From contig JAWKVX010000003.1 of assembly GCA_041397825.1 (NCBI GenBank), positions 310,001 to 374,000 of the forward strand: 64,000 nucleotides of DNA, read 5' to 3'. This DNA is from JANNSX01 sp041397825 (lineage in GTDB: Bacteria > Pseudomonadota > Alphaproteobacteria > Rhizobiales > Hyphomicrobiaceae). Each line of letters opens with the position of its first letter. Position 1 is the stretch's first letter. The translations under genes and the position numbers were made by a program. Of the stretch, positions 1 to 9,104 are shown one piece after another. Under the pieces are notes generated by a model that was given only the letters and a program-made list of their open reading frames with translations, did not search any database and was not told the DNA's origin.

Positions 1-24
1 CGCACTGACGAGCTTTGCCTAGCC

Positions 25-65
25 TTGGGGAGGCCGGCGCTCGTGCCCGGTGCCGGCCTCCCCAA
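25..65. repeat. Strong stem-loop, 14-bp perfect arms
   Basis: Bases 25-38 and 52-65 form a perfect 14-bp inverted repeat around a 13-nt loop. No T-run follows on either strand, so it is not a textbook intrinsic terminator. It lies upstream of the gene at 183 and may end a gene outside the window or act as a leader structure. The rest of bases 1-182 shows no gene. Confidence 0.5.
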
Positions 66-182
66 AGTCCTCCTGCCCGACCCGTGTCTTCCGTCGCGCT
101 GGGGGAGTGAGATACCAAGTGGCGTGGCGTTGGATGGTGTTGCGTGTCGCGTCCGGTCAGTCCCTAGTGGGAGTGTGATGTG

Positions 183-2060
183 ATGTTGCAACTGTTCGAG
201 CCGCGGCCCGACCTCCGGTCCGCGCATATCTTTGCCGATCACCTCGAGGCGGTGCTCGATCTCGCCGAGGAGCTGGAGCTTCTCCATCTGATCCCAAGTG
301 ACGCCGAACGGGCGCCGGGTGGTGACGTGTCCGCCGGGCTCGACCGGATCGGCGCCTTCGTCGAGCGCATCGAGGCCCTCGAGCTTGCCATTGCCGTGAA
401 GCTGGAGCATGCGCGTGCGGCGGCGCAGCGGATCGCCCGCGCCGATGCCAGGCTGTCGACCTTCACGCGGCTTTTTTCGAGTGGCACGCAGCCGCTCGTC
501 GACCTCCTGCCGACCCTCGCCGATCCCGGCGGCCGGATCTTCGAGAGCGGCCACGACCCGCTGACCTTCCTGCAGGCGCGCGGCGTCGTCGACGAGAGCA
601 GCTGCTCGCTCGAGGGCCGGCGCTTTCTCGGCACCGGGGCCGAATATCTGCTGCTCGGGACCGCCAGGCTCGGCGCCTTCATCGAGCTCTGCGACACCTG
701 CCTCAAGGCCATCGACCGCCACTATCACATCTACGAGGACGATGCCGACTGGGAGGCCGACCGCGTCGAGACGCTCGAGCTCTTGCGGCAAACGCGCGAC
801 GAGGCGATCCGCGTCGCCGTCGGCGGCGAGGCACCGCCGATCGAGACGCCGGTGGAAATCCTGCCGATCGACGCCGTCGACGAGGCCATCGAGCTGATCG
901 ATGCCCTGACCTTCCCTGAGGCACAGCGTTTCGAGATCGCCCCTGAGCTGCCGGTCGCTCCGGCGCTCGACGTCGAGGCGGTGCCGATCGAGCTCGAGGC
1001 GTCAGCGCTCGAGGAGCCTGCCGAGGCACCGGACACTGCCGATGCCAGCGCCAGCTTTGAGACGCCCCTGATCCTCGACGCCGAGGCTATCGTCGAGGCC
1101 GGCAGCGGTCCGGAATCGGAACCCGAGGCGGCTCGGTCCGAGGCCGCCGGCGAGACTGCCGAGACGCCGGCCGACGCCGCCGCGGCCGAGACGCGGTATC
1201 CGGGCCTGCTCGGCTCGCTGGGCGCGGCCCGCAGGTCGCTCGCCGGCATCCTGGCGCAGCGCAAGACCCAGATCGCCCTCAAGATGAGGACGACGGCCCC
1301 CGTCGAGCCCGTTGACGAGGCTCCCGTTGCGACCGCCGAGCCGGCTGTCATGCTGCCGGACGTCACCGAGGGGGTGGAGACGGCTGTTGTGGCCGCCGAG
1401 TCGTCCATGCCCGTCAGGGACGCGGCGCTCGAAGCGAGCCGGCAGCGGCTCGTCGACCTCATCGCGGCGCGCGCCGGCCGGCCGGCCGAGACCGGCGCTG
1501 GCGATACCGAGCCCGTCGCGGCGGAGGCTCAGACCTCGCCGGCCGCGGCGACGGGGGAGCCAACATCCATGTCGGAGCTGTCGGCGGCAGAGGACATGGC
1601 GGTGCCACCGAACGAGATGGCCAGCGCCCCGAACGACACAGACGAGGGTTTGCCGGCCGAGTCTGTTATCGAGCCGCCGCTGCGGTTGACGGCCCCTGCT
1701 GACGAATCCGTGAGTGAGGTGTCAGAGGTTCCAACGGGCGTCCACGCGAACGATCCGGCCGAGGCATCCCCCACCGTGGCAACCGAGCCGCATACCGCCG
1801 TCGTTGGGGAGGACAGGGGCTCGCTCGCCGGCGGCGATGACACTTCGGTCAGCGCTCCGCCGGCTGAGGCGACGGGCGAGGCGGAGACGTCCGGCAATGC
1901 GATCGAGGATGCGGCCGAAAGCACGGCTGGCGGCGTGGTTTCCGAGGTTGCGACAGAGCCGGAGGCTCCGGAGGAGCCTACGCCGGCTCGCCGCAAGCGC
2001 CGGCGCCGTGCCAGCCGCCGGAAGTCGACGCCGCGCAAGCGGCGGGCGAAGGCGAGCTGA
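183..2060 (+). CDS. Unknown protein with acidic low-complexity middle and basic tail
   Basis: I do not recognise this 625-residue protein. Residues 1 to about 230 look like an ordered, mostly helical domain rich in Leu, Ala and Glu. From about 230 to 600 it is Ala/Glu/Pro/Val-rich low-complexity sequence, probably disordered and strongly acidic. The last 25 residues are Arg/Lys/Ser-rich, like histone-H1-type or RNA-binding tails. No signal peptide or membrane segment is visible. ATG 183 is preferred because GGGAG at 169-173 lies 9 nt upstream; an in-frame GTG at 180 is possible. It converges on aat with a 6-bp gap. The basic tail suggests nucleic-acid binding, but that is only inference. Confidence 0.75.
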   Translation: MLQLFEPRPDLRSAHIFADHLEAVLDLAEELELLHLIPSDAERAPGGDVSAGLDRIGAFVERIEALELAIAVKLEHARAAAQRIARADARLSTFTRLFSSGTQPLVDLLPTLADPGGRIFESGHDPLTFLQARGVVDESSCSLEGRRFLGTGAEYLLLGTARLGAFIELCDTCLKAIDRHYHIYEDDADWEADRVETLELLRQTRDEAIRVAVGGEAPPIETPVEILPIDAVDEAIELIDALTFPEAQRFEIAPELPVAPALDVEAVPIELEASALEEPAEAPDTADASASFETPLILDAEAIVEAGSGPESEPEAARSEAAGETAETPADAAAAETRYPGLLGSLGAARRSLAGILAQRKTQIALKMRTTAPVEPVDEAPVATAEPAVMLPDVTEGVETAVVAAESSMPVRDAALEASRQRLVDLIAARAGRPAETGAGDTEPVAAEAQTSPAAATGEPTSMSELSAAEDMAVPPNEMASAPNDTDEGLPAESVIEPPLRLTAPADESVSEVSEVPTGVHANDPAEASPTVATEPHTAVVGEDRGSLAGGDDTSVSAPPAEATGEAETSGNAIEDAAESTAGGVVSEVATEPEAPEEPTPARRKRRRRASRRKSTPRKRRAKAS

Positions 2061-2066
2061 TACGTC

Positions 2067-2699
2067 TCAGCCCGCGATCTGAGCGAGCACCGCCGCGCCG
2101 TCGCTGACCTTCGGCAGCCGCCAGAAGTTGGCCTCGGCCTCGAGCGCCGTCTCCAGCAGGCGCTGGAAGCGCTCGCGTGGCAGTTCGACGGCGCCGAATT
2201 GGCGCAGATGCTCGGTGATGAATTGCGTGTCGAGCAGACGGAACCCGCCGGCCTTCAGGCGAGCGACGAGATGGACGAGCGCGACCTTGCTCGCGTCGCG
2301 CTCGTGGCTGAACATGCTCTCGCCGAAGAACGCCCCCTTGAGATGCACGCCGTAGAGGCCTCCGACGAGCCGACCCTCGCGCCACGTCTCGATCGTATGG
2401 CAATGGCCGAGGTCGAACAGGCCCCGGTAGAGATCGAGAATCCGGCGATTGATCCAGGTGGCCGAGCGCCCGGCGCAGCCGCCGATCGTGCCCTCGAAAT
2501 CGCTGTCGACGCGGATCTCGAAGTGATTCTGGCGGACCGTCCTCGCGAGGCGTGCCGGCACGTGAAAACCGTCGATCGGAATGACGCCGCGCCGCAGGGG
2601 CTCGTGCCAGTAGAGCGCCGGATCGTCGGCGCTCTCGGCCATCGGGAAGATGCCGATGGCGTAGGCCTTGAGCAACAACTCGGGTGTGATCTTGGGCAT
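2067..2699 (-). CDS. aat: Leucyl/phenylalanyl-tRNA--protein transferase
   Basis: This 210-residue enzyme transfers Leu or Phe from aminoacyl-tRNA to N-terminal Arg or Lys of proteins, marking them for the ClpAP N-degron route in the cytoplasm. The family hallmarks are clear: the N-terminal LLLKAYAIGIFPMAE block, YWHEPLRRGVIP, and the central GRLVGGLYGVHLKGAFFGESMF stretch. The ATG at 2699 gives the usual family N-terminus (PKITPELLL); a longer reading frame upstream has no such homology. It is the last gene of an apparent aroQ-accB-accC-aat run, 28 bp after accC. This linkage to acetyl-CoA carboxylase genes is common in alphaproteobacteria. Confidence 0.95.
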   Translation of the reverse strand: MPKITPELLLKAYAIGIFPMAESADDPALYWHEPLRRGVIPIDGFHVPARLARTVRQNHFEIRVDSDFEGTIGGCAGRSATWINRRILDLYRGLFDLGHCHTIETWREGRLVGGLYGVHLKGAFFGESMFSHERDASKVALVHLVARLKAGGFRLLDTQFITEHLRQFGAVELPRERFQRLLETALEAEANFWRLPKVSDGAAVLAQIAG

Positions 2700-2727
2700 C
2701 GACCCCCGGGCGGCCGGAGCAATCCGG

Positions 2728-4068
2728 TCAGGATTGCTCGAGGAAGTGCTCCAGCCAATGGATGTCATAGACGCCATTGACGATGTCGGGATTGGTGACG
2801 AGGTCGCTGAACAGCGGGATCGTCGTCTCGATGCCGTCGACCACGAACTCGCCGAGGGCGCGGCGCAAGCGCATCAGGCACTCGTTACGCGTCTTGCCCT
2901 GGACGATGAGCTTGCCGATCAGGCTGTCGTAGTGCGGCGGGATCCGGTAGCCCTGATAGGCGCCGGAATCGACCCGGACGCCGAGGCCGCCCGGCGGATG
3001 GAAGTAGGTGATCTGGCCGGGCGAAGGCCGAAAGGTGCGAGGGTTCTCGGCGCAGATCCGGCATTCGATGGCATGACCAGAGAGAACGATGTCGTCCTGA
3101 CGGTGCCGGAGCTCGGCGCCGGCGGCGACGCGGATCTGCTCGATGACGAGATCGAGGCCAGTGATGGCCTCGGTCACCGGATGCTCGACCTGAAGCCGGG
3201 TGTTCATCTCGATGAAGTAGAACTCGCCCTCCTCGTAGAGGAACTCGACGGTGCCGACGCCGCGATACTTGAGCTTGCGCATGGCATCCGCGACCGTCTC
3301 GCCGATCTTACCGCGACTCTGCGCATTGAGGGCCGGTGACGGTGCCTCCTCCCAGACCTTCTGGTGCCGGCGCTGCAGCGAGCAGTCGCGCTCTCCGAGG
3401 TGGATGGCGTTGCCCTTGCCGTCGCCGAGCACCTGGATCTCGATATGCCGCGGCTTGGTCAGATACTTCTCGAGATAGACCGCATCGTCGCCGAAGGCGG
3501 CCTTGGCCTCGGCACGGGCCGTCGCCAGGGCGACGGACAGGTCTCCCGGCGTCTTGGCGACCTTCATGCCGCGGCCGCCGCCGCCCGCCGCCGCCTTGAT
3601 CAGGACCGGAAAACCGATGCGCTCCGCGATGGCCATGGCGCTCTGATCATCGCCGACGCCGCCGTCTGAGCCCGGCACGACCGGAATGCCGAGCCGCTTC
3701 GCCGTCTCCTTCGCGGCGATCTTGTCGCCCATGATCCGGATATGCTCGGAGGTCGGGCCGATGAAGGTGATGTCGTGCTCCTCGAGGATCTCGGCGAAGC
3801 GCGCATTCTCCGAAAGAAAGCCGTAGCCGGGATGCACGGCTTCGGCACCCGTGATCTCGCATGCGGTGATGAGCGCCGGGATGTTCAGGTAGCTGTCCTT
3901 GGCCGGAGGCGGGCCGATGCACACGCTCTCGTCGGCGAGGCGCACGTGCATGGCATCGGCGTCGGCGGTCGAGTGCACCGCGACGGTGGCGATGCCGAGC
4001 TCCTTGCAGGCGCGCTGCACCCGGAGCGCGATCTCACCGCGATTGGCTATCAGGATCTTCTCGAACAT
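2728..4068 (-). CDS. accC: Acetyl-CoA carboxylase, biotin carboxylase subunit
   Basis: This 446-residue subunit carboxylates biotin on AccB using ATP and bicarbonate, the first half-reaction of malonyl-CoA synthesis for fatty acids. Visible hallmarks are the N-terminal FEKILIANRGEIALRV, the glycine-rich ATP loop KAAAGGGGRGMKV, and the catalytic segment EMNTRLQVEHPVTE. The start is set at ATG 4068 (MFEKILIANRG), the conserved AccC N-terminus; nine further upstream codons are in frame but unlikely. It lies 26 bp downstream of accB and 28 bp upstream of aat. Length matches the family norm of about 447. Confidence 0.97.
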   Translation of the reverse strand: MFEKILIANRGEIALRVQRACKELGIATVAVHSTADADAMHVRLADESVCIGPPPAKDSYLNIPALITACEITGAEAVHPGYGFLSENARFAEILEEHDITFIGPTSEHIRIMGDKIAAKETAKRLGIPVVPGSDGGVGDDQSAMAIAERIGFPVLIKAAAGGGGRGMKVAKTPGDLSVALATARAEAKAAFGDDAVYLEKYLTKPRHIEIQVLGDGKGNAIHLGERDCSLQRRHQKVWEEAPSPALNAQSRGKIGETVADAMRKLKYRGVGTVEFLYEEGEFYFIEMNTRLQVEHPVTEAITGLDLVIEQIRVAAGAELRHRQDDIVLSGHAIECRICAENPRTFRPSPGQITYFHPPGGLGVRVDSGAYQGYRIPPHYDSLIGKLIVQGKTRNECLMRLRRALGEFVVDGIETTIPLFSDLVTNPDIVNGVYDIHWLEHFLEQS

Positions 4069-4094
4069 GGGGCTCCGGGCGCCGAGGCGCGACA

Positions 4095-4547
4095 TTACTC
4101 GATGACGAGAAGCGGTTCGCCGTATTCGACCGGCTGGCCGTTCTGTACCATGATCTCTACGACGGTGCCCGACTTCGGCGCCGGGATATGGTTCATCGTC
4201 TTCATGGCCTCGATGATCAGGAGCGTCTGGCCGGCCTGCACCTTGGCGCCGACCTCGACGAAGGCCGGGGCGCCGGGCTCGGGCGAGCGATAAGCGGTCC
4301 CCACCATCGGCGACTTGATGGTCCCGGCGTGCTCGCCGGTCTCCGTCGGCCGGCCCTTGACGGGCGTCGCCGCCGGCGCCGCCACGGTGACGGCTGGCAT
4401 CGCGGCCGGAGCGGCGGCGAGGGACCGTGCGACGCGTAACCTGAGGTCGCGGTGCTCGATCTCGATTTCGGTCAACCCGGTCTCGTCCATCAGGGCCGCC
4501 AGGTCGCGGATCATCGCTTTGTCGACTGCGGATTTGGCGTCGCTCAT
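4095..4547 (-). CDS. accB: Biotin carboxyl carrier protein of acetyl-CoA carboxylase
   Basis: This 150-residue carrier holds biotin on a lysine and shuttles carboxyl groups from AccC to the carboxyltransferase AccAD. The C-terminal biotinyl domain contains EAMKTMNHI, with Lys116 as the predicted biotinylation site. An Ala/Pro-rich linker at about 43-66 joins it to the N-terminal segment. ATG 4547 (MSDAKSAVDK) is preferred; a start at 4595 would overlap the aroQ stop. It sits directly between aroQ and accC, the standard alphaproteobacterial arrangement. Confidence 0.96.
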   Translation of the reverse strand: MSDAKSAVDKAMIRDLAALMDETGLTEIEIEHRDLRLRVARSLAAAPAAMPAVTVAAPAATPVKGRPTETGEHAGTIKSPMVGTAYRSPEPGAPAFVEVGAKVQAGQTLLIIEAMKTMNHIPAPKSGTVVEIMVQNGQPVEYGEPLLVIE

Positions 4548-4591
4548 GGGAGCTTCCGATCTCGGAGTTTGAGGCTTCTGCTTTGCGAGGC

Positions 4592-5062
4592 TCATGTGCC
4601 GGCCTTGGGTTTTGGCTTGGAACTGCTCAGGTGATGGGCGATCGCCTCGACCGCGAGCTCGTAGCCGAGCGGGCCGAAGCCGCAGATCGTTCCGACGGCG
4701 AGGGGTGCCACATAGGAATGGTGGCGGAAGCTTTCACGCCGGAAGATGTTGGAGAGATGCACCTCGACGACGGGCGTCTCGGCGGCGGCGAGCGCATCCT
4801 GCACCGCGATCGAGGTGTGGGTGAGGGCGCCGGCGTTGAGAATGATGCCGGCAACCTTGCCCCGGGCCTCCTGGATCCAGGAGACGAGCTCTCCCTCGTG
4901 GTTGGTCTGGCGGAAATCGACCACGAGTCCAAGAGTTTGCGCGCGTTTCTCGGTCCTCGACCGAACATCGTCCAGCGTCTCCCGGCCATAGACCGCCGGC
5001 TCGCGGACGCCCAGCATGTTGAGGTTCGGGCCGTTGAGAACGAGGATTGTGCTGCTGCTCAT
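4592..5062 (-). CDS. aroQ: Type II 3-dehydroquinate dehydratase
   Basis: This 156-residue enzyme catalyses the third step of the shikimate pathway, dehydrating 3-dehydroquinate to 3-dehydroshikimate. Type II hallmarks are ILVLNGPNLNMLGVREP at the N-terminus (with the loop Tyr following in VYG), QTNHEGELVSWIQEA, IILNAGALTHTSIA, and VEVHLSNIFRRE. ATG 5062 gives the canonical N-terminus; an upstream in-frame extension runs through hairpin-rich leader and is not supported. It is the first gene of the aroQ-accB-accC-aat run. Confidence 0.96.
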   Translation of the reverse strand: MSSSTILVLNGPNLNMLGVREPAVYGRETLDDVRSRTEKRAQTLGLVVDFRQTNHEGELVSWIQEARGKVAGIILNAGALTHTSIAVQDALAAAETPVVEVHLSNIFRRESFRHHSYVAPLAVGTICGFGPLGYELAVEAIAHHLSSSKPKPKAGT

Positions 5063-5096
5063 CGAGTTCCTGATCGGGCGGGCGCCCCACGCACCA

Positions 5097-5170
5097 ACGG
5101 GGCCCGGCTTCTCGTGGGCCCCGTTTAGCAGATGCGGGGTGCCCCGCAAATAGGCGGCCTGATGCCGCCT
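5097..5170 (-). promoter_or_regulatory. Tandem hairpins between dsbA-like gene and aroQ
   Basis: Three inverted repeats occur in this 113-bp gap. One has 9-bp perfect arms at 5097-5105 and 5116-5124, a second has short GCGGGG/CCCCGC-type arms near 5134-5147, and a third has 7-bp arms at 5152-5158 and 5164-5170. Read on the minus strand they follow the dsbA-like stop and precede the aroQ start. No T-tract follows, so they may be a weak terminator, a processing site or an aroQ leader element. Confidence 0.45.
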
Positions 5171-5175
5171 GTGGG

Positions 5176-6057
5176 TCAGCAGATGCTGCAACCGGATTTG
5201 CGGATGTCGGCAATCTTCGATTGCAGCTGATCGTAAAGGTCCTCGGGCGCACCGGGGATCACCTGCTCGCCGATGAAGAAATGTGGCGTGCCCTGGATGC
5301 CGAGCTTCTCGGCGAGTTGGCGGGTCTCGTCGATCTCCTTCTGGGTCTCAGGCGCGGCCATGTCCGCCTTGAGCTTCTCCATGTCGAGCCCGACGCTGCC
5401 GGCCACCTGGAGTGCCGACTCCTCGTTCAGCTTGCCATCATGCTCGAACAGGGCCTTGTGCACTTCCCAATACTTGCCCTGGTTCTTTGCGGCGATGGCG
5501 ACCCGGGCGACTGCTTCCGAGTCCTTGCCGAAGATCGGGAACTCCTTGAAGACGAATTTGAGCTTGGGATCACCGGCGGTCAGCTTGGCAATGTCCGGCA
5601 TGGCCCGGCGGCAGAAGCCGCAGTTGTAGTCGAAGAACTCGACCACCGTGACCTCTGGGTTCTCGGCGCCGACGAAGGGCGTGTTGGGCGCCTTGTAGAG
5701 CGACTGCGCGTTCTCCTTGAGCGCGCCTGCCATCTGGGCGGTGCGCTGCTCGTCCATCTTGGCTTCGAGAGTCTGCTGCATTTCGATCAGGATCTCAGGA
5801 TTCTTCAGCAGATACTCCTTGACGACGCCCTCGATCCTCGCGCGCTCGGCATCGCTGACGCCGCTAGCCTCTGCCGTGGCTGACGAGGCATCTGCAACCT
5901 GAACTGGCTGGCTCGCACCACCTGCGGCCGGCACGCCACGGTCGATGCGGCCGGCAATGACGAGCATGACGGCGACGGCCCCGACCATGAGCAAGGGCAG
6001 CAATTCGACGCCGCCAGCCTTCGGGCTTGGAGCGGATGTCTCGGGTGTCGAGGTCAT
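5176..6057 (-). CDS. Membrane-anchored DsbA-family thiol:disulfide oxidoreductase
   Basis: This 293-residue protein probably forms or reshuffles disulfides in the periplasm. One N-terminal hydrophobic segment at about residues 18-37 (LLPLLMVGAVAVMLVIAG) should anchor it. A helical segment follows, typical of Com1/ScsC-like proteins, then a thioredoxin-fold domain with the CGFC active site in FFDYNCGFCRRAMPD and the cis-Pro motif GIQGTPHFFIG. The last residues hold an extra Cys pair (SGCSIC). ATG 6057 is chosen because the anchor follows at normal distance; the in-frame upstream stretch is Arg/Gly-rich noise. It lies 35 bp after the BepA-like protease, a fitting periplasmic quality-control partner. 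Confidence 0.9.
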   Translation of the reverse strand: MTSTPETSAPSPKAGGVELLPLLMVGAVAVMLVIAGRIDRGVPAAGGASQPVQVADASSATAEASGVSDAERARIEGVVKEYLLKNPEILIEMQQTLEAKMDEQRTAQMAGALKENAQSLYKAPNTPFVGAENPEVTVVEFFDYNCGFCRRAMPDIAKLTAGDPKLKFVFKEFPIFGKDSEAVARVAIAAKNQGKYWEVHKALFEHDGKLNEESALQVAGSVGLDMEKLKADMAAPETQKEIDETRQLAEKLGIQGTPHFFIGEQVIPGAPEDLYDQLQSKIADIRKSGCSIC

Positions 6058-6092
6058 GGTGCGGTCCTCTCTCAACTGGCCGGGCCGCAGCC

Positions 6093-7490
6093 TCAGCTCG
6101 GGGGTTGCATGTTGGCGATGTCGTCGGCCCTGATCCAGGCCGGCGTGCCGGTCTTGAGGAGAGCCTGGGCCCGCTTGGCGAACGCCCGGGCCTCCTGCCA
6201 TTGGCACTGATAAAGACGCGCCTCGGCGGTCGCAAGGGCCGCAGAGCCTTCCTCGCCCTTCAAATAATAGGCATTGGCCAATTGTAAATAGCCGAAGGCG
6301 TTGTCCTCGCCGACCAGGCCCTGCTGCAGCAGCTTGATCGCCTCGTCCAGCACGCCCCGGTCGTTGGTGCGCAGCAGGGCATGCGCCAGCTCGACTCGGA
6401 TGAGGTTCGATTTCGGGAGCAATTGCAGGGCCTTACGGAGAGGTGCTAGGGCCGGCCCGGGTTGATTGGCGCGCATGTAGACGTCGCCCTTGAGCTCGTG
6501 GAAGAAGGGCCAGGTCGGGTTTTCAGCGATCAGCGCGTCAACGAGGGCCAGCGCCTTCTCGGTCGAACCGAGGCGTGCCGTGGCGATGGCACGCGCATAC
6601 CGCGCCGGCAGCGTCTGGTCGGAATTCGGATAGGTATTGAAGACGATCTGCGGCTTGTCGATGTAGCCGCGCAGCTTGGCGCGCATGAGATCGTGCCGAA
6701 GCTGCACCTCGGGGGTGTCCACCTTGCGGAAGTGAGGACTCTTCTCGGCGGCCTGGACCAGATTGTTGATGCGGTCTTGCGGCAGCGGGTGGCTCAATAG
6801 ATAGCGGTCGCCGTTGAACCCGGACGTCGACAGACGCTCGAAGGTCGTGATCATGCCGCGGGCTGACTGGCCGGTCCGATCGAGGAACCGGAGCGCGGCC
6901 TGGTCGGCCTGGGCCTCGAGCGTCCGGCTGTAAAGCAGGATCGAGCGCATCGTCACGGCGTCGGAGCCTGAAAGGATCGACTGGCCGGCGCCGGCGGTGG
7001 TGTCCTGCCCGGAGGCGGCACCGGCGATCACGGCGCCAATGCCGAGCACCTTCATCAGCAAGTTGCGGGTCAGATCGCCCTGGATCTTTGCGCGTTTCGA
7101 GGCCAGGTGTCCGCCGGCGATGTGGCCGGTCTCGTGGGCTATGACACCGATCACCTCATTGGCGGTCTCGGCGTCGACCAGCGTCCCCGAGTTGACGAAG
7201 ATGTTACGGCCGTCGAGCACGAAGGCGTTGAAGGGCTTGGCCTTGAGAATGCGGATGCGCACGGCCTGGCTGCCGAGCCCGGCGGCATCGAGGATCGGCC
7301 CGGCATAGCTCTGCAGAAGCGATTCGATCTCATCGTCGCGGATGAAGTTGGCGCATTGCGCGGCGGCCGCGATGGGCATCAGGACGAGCGCAACCATACC
7401 CACCAGAGCGGCCGTCAGCCGCCGGCGGCCTGCATGCGTCGTGCCCGGGACCTGCCGGGCCCAATTCGAGGCGTTGCTCCAAGTCCTCAT
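6093..7490 (-). CDS. Periplasmic M48 zinc metalloprotease with TPR repeats (BepA-like)
   Basis: This 465-residue protein looks like BepA/YfgC, which degrades or chaperones misfolded outer-membrane proteins. A signal peptide ends near residue 44 after a hydrophobic core (LTAALVGMVALVLMPIAAAA). The M48 domain has the zinc motif HETGH in VIGVIAHETGHIAGGHLA, with the third ligand region in SRTLEAQADQAALR. The last 170 residues form TPR-like helical repeats. It lies just upstream of the DsbA-like gene, and BepA substrates such as LptD need correct disulfides, so co-expression makes sense. That functional link is inference. Confidence 0.9.
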   Translation of the reverse strand: MRTWSNASNWARQVPGTTHAGRRRLTAALVGMVALVLMPIAAAAQCANFIRDDEIESLLQSYAGPILDAAGLGSQAVRIRILKAKPFNAFVLDGRNIFVNSGTLVDAETANEVIGVIAHETGHIAGGHLASKRAKIQGDLTRNLLMKVLGIGAVIAGAASGQDTTAGAGQSILSGSDAVTMRSILLYSRTLEAQADQAALRFLDRTGQSARGMITTFERLSTSGFNGDRYLLSHPLPQDRINNLVQAAEKSPHFRKVDTPEVQLRHDLMRAKLRGYIDKPQIVFNTYPNSDQTLPARYARAIATARLGSTEKALALVDALIAENPTWPFFHELKGDVYMRANQPGPALAPLRKALQLLPKSNLIRVELAHALLRTNDRGVLDEAIKLLQQGLVGEDNAFGYLQLANAYYLKGEEGSAALATAEARLYQCQWQEARAFAKRAQALLKTGTPAWIRADDIANMQPPS

Positions 7491-7714
7491 CTGAACCGTC
7501 AGCTGCCAGCCCGCGACGTCGGCGCGGCTCCCGCGACACCAAAAAGCCTACCGGGCTTGCTCCACAGGGTCAATCAACGCTGTCGTGAGGCGGAGCGCGG
7601 GACCGTGACCTCGCCGCCGTTTCGCCCTCGCACGAATGGGCCTAACTTGTCGGCGAATATGTCTGGAGCGTGACCGGCGGGCCGGGCGGCCCAGCTGCGG
7701 CGGCGAGGTGTGAC

Positions 7715-8905
7715 ATGCAAGACAAGATTGCCGGATCGGCCGTCGGCCGGTTCCAGATCGCCGCCACGGCGCGGAGCGCCATCGACGCCTTCATCGTCAT
7801 GGACGTGATGCGTCAGGCCAACGCCCTGCAGGCGGCAGGCCGCGACATCATCCACATGGAGGTCGGCCAACCGGCGACGGCGGCGCCCCGGCTGGCGCGC
7901 GAGGCGGCGAAGCGGGCGATCGACACCGACCGGCTCGGGTATACGGAGGCGCTAGGGCTGCCGGCGCTTCGCGAGCGGATCAGCACCCATTACCGGCGCT
8001 GGTATGGCATCGAGGTGCCGGCATCGCGCGTGGTGGTGACGGCGGGCTCCTCGGCCGGTTTCGTGCTGTCGTTCCTCGCCGCCTTCTCGCCCGGCGACCG
8101 TGTGGCGCTGCCGTCGCCCGGCTATCCCTGCTACCGCCACATCCTCAAGGCGCTCGGTTGTGAGCCCGTTCCGCTCGAGACCACGGCCGAGACGCGCTGG
8201 ATGCCGACACCGGCGCTGCTCGACAGGGCGGCGGCCGGTGGCCCGCTCAAGGGGCTCCTGATTGCGAGCCCCAACAATCCGACCGGCACCATGGTCGACG
8301 CCGACCGCTTATCGCGTCTCGTCAAGCACGCCGCGGTCAAGGGCATCGCCTTCCTCTCCGACGAGATCTATCACGGCCTCACCTATGCGATGCCTGGGGC
8401 GACCGCGCTCGCCATGTCGGATGAGACGATCGTCATCAACTCCTTCTCGAAATACTTCTCGATGACCGGCTGGCGGGTCGGCTGGATGGTGCTGCCGGAG
8501 GCACTGGTGAGACCCGTCGAGCGGCTGGCGCAGAACCTCTACATCGCCCCGACGACGATCAGCCAGGTGGCGGCGCTGGCCGCGTTCGAGGCGGAGGACG
8601 AATTGGAGTCCTACAAGGCGGTCTATGTGCGGAACCGCGAGTTGCTCCTCGACGCCCTGCCGGGGCTGGGGCTGTCGCGGCTCCTGCCGGCGGATGGTGC
8701 CTTCTACATCTACGCCGATGTCTCGGACTGGACCGACGACAGTCACGCGCTCGCCGGACGCCTGCTGGATGAGGCCGGCGTCGCCGTGACGCCGGGGGTC
8801 GATTTCGACGCGGCGCGCGGGCGACAGTACTGGCGCCTGTCCTATGCCGGCACGACGGAGTCGATGGCGGAGGCGGTCAAGCGGGTGAGGGCGTGGAGGG
8901 GGTAG
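7715..8905 (+). CDS. Class I/II PLP-dependent aminotransferase
   Basis: This 396-residue fold-type I aminotransferase resembles the AspC/alanine or aromatic aminotransferase group. Visible elements are GQPATAAP (substrate N-terminal loop), SPNNPTGTMV, the Asp/Tyr pair LSDEIYHGLTY, and the PLP lysine in NSFSKYFSMTGWRVGW, followed by the distal Arg near YWRLSYA. ATG 7715 is preferred because GAGG sits about 8 nt upstream; a GTG at 7670 is also in frame. The amino donor and acceptor cannot be assigned by eye. It borders the low-GC island beginning near 8950. Confidence 0.93.
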   Translation: MQDKIAGSAVGRFQIAATARSAIDAFIVMDVMRQANALQAAGRDIIHMEVGQPATAAPRLAREAAKRAIDTDRLGYTEALGLPALRERISTHYRRWYGIEVPASRVVVTAGSSAGFVLSFLAAFSPGDRVALPSPGYPCYRHILKALGCEPVPLETTAETRWMPTPALLDRAAAGGPLKGLLIASPNNPTGTMVDADRLSRLVKHAAVKGIAFLSDEIYHGLTYAMPGATALAMSDETIVINSFSKYFSMTGWRVGWMVLPEALVRPVERLAQNLYIAPTTISQVAALAAFEAEDELESYKAVYVRNRELLLDALPGLGLSRLLPADGAFYIYADVSDWTDDSHALAGRLLDEAGVAVTPGVDFDAARGRQYWRLSYAGTTESMAEAVKRVRAWRG

Positions 8906-9104
8906 GGCAGGAGGGCGGAGAAAGCGGACTTCCTTGACTCCATCAACGCTGTCCTGGTCGCGACTTCAGCCACCGTCCGCTTGACCTTTGTCAGCGACTA
9001 ATCAAAACGAAATCAGTCTGGACCATACGACGAAGCCCTGAGCTCGAGTGCAAACACATGCTGCAGTATAACATGCTGATCTGTCTGATTATTCGGAGGT
9101 GTTG

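Noticed and set aside
239..1462. Long minus-strand frames opposite the gene at 183
   Set aside because: They are Ser/Arg/Ala-rich antisense readings of a GC-rich gene, with no RBS or domain.
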